Below are positions 12,101-21,100 of a stretch of DNA of 60,000 bases, in pieces. The notes beneath the pieces are model-generated. The model worked only from the letters and a program-made list of their open reading frames with translations. It ran no database searches and was not told the origin of the DNA. How positions within the stretch are numbered: the first letter of the stretch is position 1; every line of letters begins with the position of its first letter. This DNA is from Hydractinia symbiolongicarpus (taxonomy: Eukaryota; Cnidaria; Hydrozoa; Anthoathecata; Hydractiniidae). The position numbers and the translations under genes were made by a program. The stretch is taken from positions 10,393,501 through 10,453,500 of the forward strand of contig NC_079881.1 in the NCBI RefSeq assembly GCF_029227915.1, written 5' to 3'.

Positions 12101-15100
12101 CCTCATTTGAAGAGCTTTTATCAAAAAATGGGAGCGTTACAATTCACCAAACGAACTTACGCATCCTTGTTACTGAGCTGTATAAAGCTAAAACAAAAAC
12201 AGGTCCAGAAATGTTGAATGAAATTTTTATTTTTCCTGAACCAGTGTATAATTTGAGGAAGGACAAACTTAAGAGTAACAAAATATTTTCAGTGAGATAT
12301 GGGATCGAAACACTGTCTAATGTTGGGTTAAAGCTTTGGAACTCTTTGCCTAACGAGTATCGGAACGCTGGTACTTTAATTGAGTTTAGAAACAAAATAA
12401 GAAACTGGATTCCAAACCATTGTCCTTGCAGAATATGCAAAACTTTTATACCTGAATTAGGTTTTCTTTAGTTTCCCCGTTGTCTTCCTTTGCCAGTTGT
12501 GGAGCGGGAACTCAGTTAAACATGTCTTGCGGTGCGACGGTTTAGGTGGGGTGGTATCATATGAGAATATTCTAGCCTTATTATCTGGTTGTATATTATT
12601 TTCTCTCGACCCCTGCCTGGGAAGTTTGACTGAGTTCCTGGAACCACCACTACATAGCCTTGACATATTTTTGACATATTATTTATATTATTTAAAATAC
12701 TTAAAAAAAAATGGTATATACGGTATTCCTTATAGATTTTTTATATTCAGTTATTTATTGTTTTTAGTGTTTTTAAAGTTGACTTTAATTAGCCTCAGAG
12801 CTACATTTTCTTGTAAATTTGTCAACTATAAATAAATTAATTAATAAAAAAAAAATAAAATAATAATAATAAAATAAATATTCACCTATATGTATACACA
12901 CCATCCGGATAAACTACCTGAGTTCATCACTAACATATTGCCGCACGTGGTGTAGTGGGTTCGTCTGCGGCTCTTAGTTCTGGGGACCGCGGATCGAATC
13001 CCGCTCACTGCTTGGCAGTATGTTACTGATGAACAAAGTAGTTCTTCTTCAATATAGCTGTCTTGTCTTAACATATTATGTCCAAGATTGCAAATTCATA
13101 ATGAAATGTTGGAAGATTTACCTAATGAATGTAATGTAATACTTGAAAAACTTTTGTGTTTGCAATGCTATGTAATATACAAGTAATACCCAAGATTTTA
13201 TTGCTTTTAAGATATTATAACAACAACACTAATACCTTAAGGGAATAAATTTTCTCAGGAATTAGTTTTCGCTAATTTCACTAGTTTTTGACAATTTCTT
13301 GAAAAATAGTTCCTGCAAAAATTATTGGGAAAATTCGGATTTGCAAAATGATTTTCTGAGTTATAGTTCCATTTTGCCAAAATATTAGAAAAAAGTGGAA
13401 ATTAATTCCCTTAAAACTGAAAATCTGCATAAATGAAATGCACTAACACTTTTAGTTTAAATATTTAAATAAAACCATGGTAAAGGATACTTTGGTTGTG
13501 CTTAGACAACATGGAAAACATAAGTTTCTGTATGGCTCTTTAGGATACCAATATTACTAGAAGGTATCCCTAAGAGCTACAGGCAGTGAATATATAATGT
13601 TTTACAAAATAAGTTTTTGAGGAAACAAACTCTGAAAACTTTACCATTGTAAATTTTTTTTGGAACAATTAAAAAGTTTATACAGTTGTGCAGTCTAGGG
13701 AACGATCCATCGTTACCCGTGATTTGAAGCTGATGGAAATGATCAAAACATTTTTTCGTTTCCGCGAAGTAGACGTTGCCGAATTTTACATTATAATATA
13801 AAATTATTATAATTTGAAATATTGTCAAAGGGAAACGACTTATTGTTACTGTCTTTATTGATTTGCGGAAACGTTGCGGAAACGAAACGATCGTTTCTGC
13901 CAAATTTCCAGGCCTGTTATAGTAAATTTTGTTCATGGTTTCCTTTTTAAACAGGAAGTAGGAGTAGTATCAGCAGTATAAGGGACACCCTTCTAGACAG
14001 CATATAACTTTCTACAAGTAAATAAAAAAAAAATATGTTAAGGGTGTATATACAAAAATCTCCTTAATTTTAAAACAGTAAAAGTTCGAACTTTTATTAC
14101 CATTTAGAAAAAATTCCACTAACAGGCAATATACTGCATATTCTGTCGTTTTTTAACGATACCAAATAGAAATCAATAGAAATCTCCGGCAAAAACAATA
14201 TCACTGACAAAATTTTTATAAACACAAGGCGATAATAGGAATGCCCTTAATATAGGAAATTAATGTTTTAAAAATTGACGTTTTCCAAAATAAAACACAA
14301 AAATCAACTTCAGGTACTAATGTAAGAAGGTATGATGTAGAAGAAAGAAAGTATCATGATATACAAGAAAATTTTTCTTACTCTTTCTTATGCACATTTT
14401 TTAATCAGCACATTCTGATATAAACATTATTATTGCACTTGAAGGTCTTTGTAACACTAGGGAAACTAACTTACAAGGCAATGAATATCAAAGAGTTAAA
14501 AAACAAGATTGTGCGAGTACACGAAGTCTTAATTCAAAATGAATAATAAGAAATTTATGAATTATTTCTTGCATATTCATAACATTATAACCAAACTATA
14601 AATGAGTTGGCATGTTTTAATCAAATAGACACCTTGCATTTTATGTTCGATATTGCATATTTGACCAATCATCCAAGTAAGATATGGTAAGACAACAACG
14701 TTTTACTGCCTAACTTTGCCTACATGGCGCAAAGTTCAATTAGCAATTAATTCTTAATATTTTTGTTTGTTGTTTGAGTGTTGTTGATCTGATAATAAAA
14801 CACATACAGAATAATGTGACAGGGGCACCTGTATACCTTTTTTATAGCATTATTTTACGTATGTTCATACATACATAAAATACTTACGCCTAGTACCACT
14901 TTCTCAGTGTTTAAAAAGTCTAACTATTGTTTTTAATCACTTATGATTTTATTATGAGTGGTGGAAATAAGTCCTGTCAATTTGAACAAAAAAACAGTAT
15001 TATCAAGACTGTGCATGTGCTTTGATACACATTTTTTTTTTTGACTAGTCACATTTTTTTCTCTAAAAATAATCTATGCCTTTTAAAAGTGACCATTATA

Positions 15101-18100
15101 CAATGGTTGTGATTGTTAGTTCCTGTGCAAGAATAAATTTAAATTTGGGGATTGAGGGATAGTCAAAATGAAACTAAATTGCCATTTGACTTTGGAAAAG
15201 AAATAAACAGTTATATTTTGTTTGTGAGTATTGTTTCCTCAAATAATTTTTTTTAAAAAAATCTTCTGAAAAGTTAATTACACAACTTATAAAAGCCATA
15301 AACATACTTTTTAAATCCAAGGACACCATTGTTTAACAGGGTAGCCACTCATTGTAACGAAAAAAAATCTTAGTACATCTAAGTATATTTATTTCCCTGT
15401 ATACAAACCAAAATTCCAATATAAAACAAGGAAAGTGTAGAATGCAAAGCCTCATCATGGCTGCTATGAAACTTAGATTTATTTAGATTAGAATGAGTAC
15501 ATAGAAATTTTCGAAATAATTACCTAAAATAAAAATAACTACTCAAATAGCTATTTATTTTTCTCCTTACATATTTTAGTAAATATTATCATTCAATTTT
15601 TCTGTGCAAATTGTATCCAATAACACACTCCTAGTACTAGATTCATGTAAAAAATACTATTAACTACAACGTTGCTGCAATGGTAAGCAGATAGATAAAA
15701 AATAGTAATAATAAAGTTGTATATACTGTCACTTCAACGACAGAGGTATAGCCTTGAAAGTTAATAGTATCTGATTCCTGTTATGTATCCTTAAGATGCT
15801 TTTTAGCTATAGCCATGTTAATTTATCATTTATACTTTCAAGTTTTGTTTGTATTACACAAGGTAGCAGTTGAAACCATGTGTTTTTTAGTCACATAGTC
15901 ATAGCCATGTGTCCATTTACATTATATGGCAGATGATTTTATTCATGAGCAATACAACTATAATGGCTTTAAAAAGTAGTAAATTTTAAATACTAAATAA
16001 TAAATTATTTCTTTCTTTTACCAGGACTTCTGTGATAACAGTATATTATGTATATACTAGTAGATAAACCCCGTGGAAAAATCCACTTAGGAAGAATAAA
16101 ATGAAATATAAGGGTCATTTGAATTTTGATGACGTCATCAAAACATCCACAAAAAAAGACTTAGAACTTGTCTTACGTTGCCTCTATTGTATAGAGCTTA
16201 AACTGCTGATCAAGGAAATGTATATGATCATGTGCTTTTGATGAGCCATAATAAGACATAAGGGATTTAAAAAATTTTGCTGACGTCAGCAATGACCTGT
16301 CAAAAGCCCCCAAATTTTTTTAGAAATTTGTATACCTGTTGCCTTTATCCTATAGATCTTGAAACCCTGATCAAGAAAATGTATAGGATCATGTATCTTT
16401 GACAAACAGTAGCAAATATATTGGGGTTTGAATGATTTTTGAAGACGTCATCAACCTGTTCATTCCGAAATGGATTAGGGGATCCAGGTTTGGGAAACTT
16501 ACCCAAATTGGTCCCAGGTGGTCCCTAGTTACTCATGCGGTGAAAAATCATTGATGTCACCACCTCATTTCCAAGTTATTTAGCCTCATAGTTTCAGATT
16601 TATTGTAATGGCTTCACTAATTAAATAAAAGATAATGACAATAAAGTAGTATTATTGACATTGGCCGTAACGTCAGAAAGTTTAACATATTAAACATGCA
16701 TTTTTTGGAGAAATCAAAGGAAAGTGAACACATTCAATTTGCCTGTTACAGACAGATGGACAGACACACACATTCTCTGTATTATCATTGGGATGACTGT
16801 AGAGTTATCCTGTGTAAATATTCTGTAATAATGATAATAATAATAAAAAAGATGAAAAACATTAATCCAAAATGTCATTGTAATCATATATTACACTTTT
16901 TTAAAAGGATGCGGAATTTAAATCACCCTAAAAATGGCTAAACTTTTAAACAACTGCTAAACATTTTGCATAGGCAAAACAAATAGTCAGAAATTAAACA
17001 ACTTGTTTGGAAAATATTTGGTTACATAACGAACTATTGCCTTTTCCATGGTGCGAAGTTTAACAAAAATAAAACAAGCCTTAGAAATTTAACTTGCAGT
17101 GACACTACTTAAGAACTTGCCATAAATCAGACAAAGCAAATCAAAGAAAAAAGCAGAATCTGTCTTTCTTTATATACTTAAAATGAAACAAAATATACAT
17201 AAAATTAAAATTGTGAAAGTAAAACCTAAACATTCTGACTAAACACTTTTAGCTTATTCTAAAATACTTTGGAAACAAACAATTCCCTGTTAGGGCTAAT
17301 CATACACACGTTAGCCGCGTCTAAAGAATGATGGGGGCATTTTTCGCTAAGGAACTAAACTATGTTTGGGGAAAAGTGAAAAATATCAATTGTTTATAAA
17401 AAAGGGAATTTTGCTACATACCTGTTAGCAATTTAAAAAAGATGATCCAAGGAAAAATAGTGTAAGAATAGGTGCAATATGATTACCTAGTTGCCAAGAT
17501 ACGAATGATATCTTCTGCTGTAGTCTGGTTGCCCTCTTTGTCATCATTCTTTATTACTTCATTAATCAAGCATCTGTATTAAAAAAAGTAATCAAAAATA
17601 AACACAATAAGGTATTAGTAGCCTAATATAATTTTTGACAGCTTTTAACCAAAACCAACAGATTTACAATTAATATGATTAATATCATTTACAGCATTTT
17701 TGCTGCTTCGTTATTAATACTGCTGCAACTGATTTCAGTTCATCAAACTATATCCATGTCTAACTTTGTTTGACTGAGGTATTTAAGCTTAAGTGAAAAT
17801 TATTCATGTTAGCTGGTTGTACCTTAATAGCATTAATATAACTAAGTGTTGCCTTAGAACTAGGATATTTATGTTATGAAGAGTAGTAAACATGATTAAA
17901 ATTACTAACCTTAATAATTCAGTAACTTGATCTTCACTCAATGCAAAACCATCTACAATGCTAGTTAACAAAACAGCAGAAGTCTCTGCCAGTTCTGTTG
18001 CAGCTGCAATAGATTCAACTAGTGGGGGTATTATGCAATTAATAAACACATCAATATTATGCTCTCTTTTTAATTTTTGTAGCACATCAATAAGTAAATG

Positions 18101-21100
18101 TTTCTCGAGCGACAACAAAAATCCAAATATCCTAAATGCAATTGTTAAGACTGAAGATCAAAAAAATAATTTCTTGATACAATTTACAGTTAAAGTGCAG
18201 AAGTACATGTATTGCAATATTTCCAAACTAGATGAAATCCAATGATAAAGAATCATTGCGCTAGTAAATTGACAACAAAGAAACTACATTATTCGCGACG
18301 TTTCGGATGTTCACACACCCATTTTCAAGCAATCAAAAACGTACAATGTTCTCCTAAATATATACAAGTTTAACAGCAACCATAGTTACAGATTAAATAC
18401 TAATTGTATAAATACAATGGAGCAGATCTAATGTTGTTATTCAACTGGGGACTATCCCGCATTATGAACAAACTCTCTTTAATCTCTAGCAAATACCGGT
18501 TGTTACCCCTAGAGAGTATACTAAAATCGTCAAGAGATGATGTGGTGCGACAGGCTTTAAGATGATCTTTAATTGCCGTGCAATTAGATGAGGTTGATTT
18601 CTTACCTGTTAAGGGAGACATTAGATCTGCTCCATTGTATTTATACAATTAGTATTTAATCTGTAACTATGGTTGCTGTTAAACTTGTATATATTTAGGA
18701 GAACATTGTACGTTTTTGATTGCTTGAAAATGGGTGTGTGAACATCCGAAACGTCGCGAATAATTTAGATGAAATCCACTAGCCTTTAAAATCCAACTAG
18801 TATGTGAAGTTTGATTAGACCCTACTGAGTTGCCTAAGGTGAGTCCCAGATTAAAAAAAGAATAGTATCTACAGGGTAGTTTCTGCCAGATAATTATTGA
18901 AAACAAGGGAACATTTCTGAAAAATGCGATGGCTGCACATAATACTAGTTGTTACTCTGTTGAAAAATCCAAAAAACTCATGTTTCACAAACGTCAGTAA
19001 AATATAATGCTTTAGTTATTTTCTTTGTCTGTAAAATGAATATAAAACTCCACAGAAACAGACAATGTCTATTGCAAGTTATACTAATCCTTTAGAAAAT
19101 CTCAAATCACCATTACCAACCTGGGTGAAAATTTTTGGACATTTTGATATACCATAATGTTGATGAGACAGAGAATTCCTTCTTCATACCAAGCTGGTTC
19201 AAGAAACTGTAAAAATAATATGTATAAAATTTATGTATTAATCACAAAATTTAAACAAACACTCGCACTACTATTTAAGTGACGGACTAAGTTCCTCATT
19301 ATAACTGGTAATTAACTTTAACTCGGCTTTTTATGTAGCAAATATTTTCTAAGTTAACGAGGAATGCTTCAGTATGACATCATTTTCACTTTATGCTCAT
19401 ATGACATGCCTGAGAGAATTTTTACCATTTTACCATTTTTTAAAAGTTATACCAAATTGACATAGATTTATCCCGCCTACCAAGGAAAACTCTGTTCATA
19501 CGGGAAAATGAATTACTTGCATACCAAGATATTTGTAGGCAGGTACATATTTTTCCATATGAATGCAATAAAAAAATTTTAAAAACCAAGGAACCAAAAA
19601 AAAAAAAAAAAAATTTTGTTGGTTCCTAAAGAAATAATTCCTATATATACAGCCCCCTATCATATATCTTGTTAATTTCTCTTACATTAAAATAGTGTCC
19701 TTTCCTAGTCTGCTGATTTCTGAAATTTGAATACTTGTAGAGGTGATGTACAGAGAGATGGAAATTAATTTTGTGGGAAAACCTTTTAATTTTGGGCCTT
19801 TTGTATCAAATTATTGATTTATGTAAACTTATTCTCTTTATATCAAAAGGTTTGGGGACAGACACACTAAAAGATATCCAATTTTTTTAAGAAAAAATAA
19901 TTTTCTGAGGAAACATGTGGTCATGTTGTTTTCTCATTCTAATTACTTCATTAATCAAGCATCTGTACTAAAAAAAAGTAATCACAAATGAACAGAAAAA
20001 GGTATTGGAAGCCTTCTAATTTCTTACAGCTTAACCAAAACCAACAGATTAGGACCATAAATGATCAATCTCATTTGAAAATCAATAATATCATTAAATG
20101 ATCAATATCATCTGAAATTCGACTACTCATTGGGGTGGGGTACAGAGACAAAAAAAGTTTCCACACCCTTGCAAATTAATTTTGTGGTGAAAATCTTTTC
20201 ATTTTAGGCCTTGCATAAAATTATTATTTTTAATATGTAAACTTATTCTCTTTATACTTAAAAGGTTTAGGGACACACTAAAAGCTTTTCAAATTTTTTG
20301 TGAGAAAAATAATTTTCTGAGGAAACATATTTTCCAAGTATTATAAATCAGGCGAGAGTGTAATGGAAGATTTGTTACTTGTTTGTCTAGCATGAGTTTA
20401 AACTTTCACATAGAAATTTTTTCTATCCTTATACATCATAGGTTTGAAACATGATAAATCATTAAATAATATAGATATTATCATGTAAAGCGAGTTTATT
20501 TTAAGCTAAATCTGTTATCAATGATCAAAATCATCTTTGAAAAGCGAAAAAAGGACACAACATAAACCGAACTTTTATAAAAAGAAATAATTTTAATCCA
20601 TTTATTGTCTCCCTTTAGGTCTGGAAAAAGTTATTCACTTTAATAACTGTGATCTGATTGGCCGATTTTGATCCTCTAATTATCTCCTGAATTAATAAAT
20701 ACACAGATGATTTCAATCATAGCCTGTCGATGACAGCTGTGGCTGCCAAAACTATCTATATTATTCAATAACAATGACTGAACAAATAAGTGGTAATAAT
20801 TTTTAAATGATAAATCATCTTGTTTTAGTTGTTAACATAGAATCGCCTTGTTTACTGAGGTATAGGCCTGGAATTACATGCTATTAACAGGATTTATTAG
20901 CTAAAAATAATTTTAATTTTTATATTCTTAGTGTTAATTTTGTTCTAACTTTTAAGTGAATTAAATTTGGTTTGTTATAACTTGTTTGTATCATCTACAT
21001 AATACACGTATACATCTGTCTGTCACGCAAAATTGCAACGCAAATAGCAAAACTTGCGCAATGTTGTATAAAAGAAAGGGTGAACCCATGGATTTTTTTA

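Larger units (their letters stand above)
10243..13579. repeat. Second copy of the 949-bp duplication, split by a retrotransposon
   Basis: Bases 10,243-10,488 repeat 9,290-9,535 and bases 12,874-13,579 repeat 9,533-10,238. Between them sits the CR1-like element. It contains tRNA-like units 4 (about 10,278-10,363) and 5 (about 12,939-13,021). Confidence 0.85.

Noticed and set aside
13577-13936. 119-codon minus-strand frame as a gene
   Set aside because: It overlaps the duplicated repeat block, lies in a HEATR1 intron, and shows no domain or family pattern.
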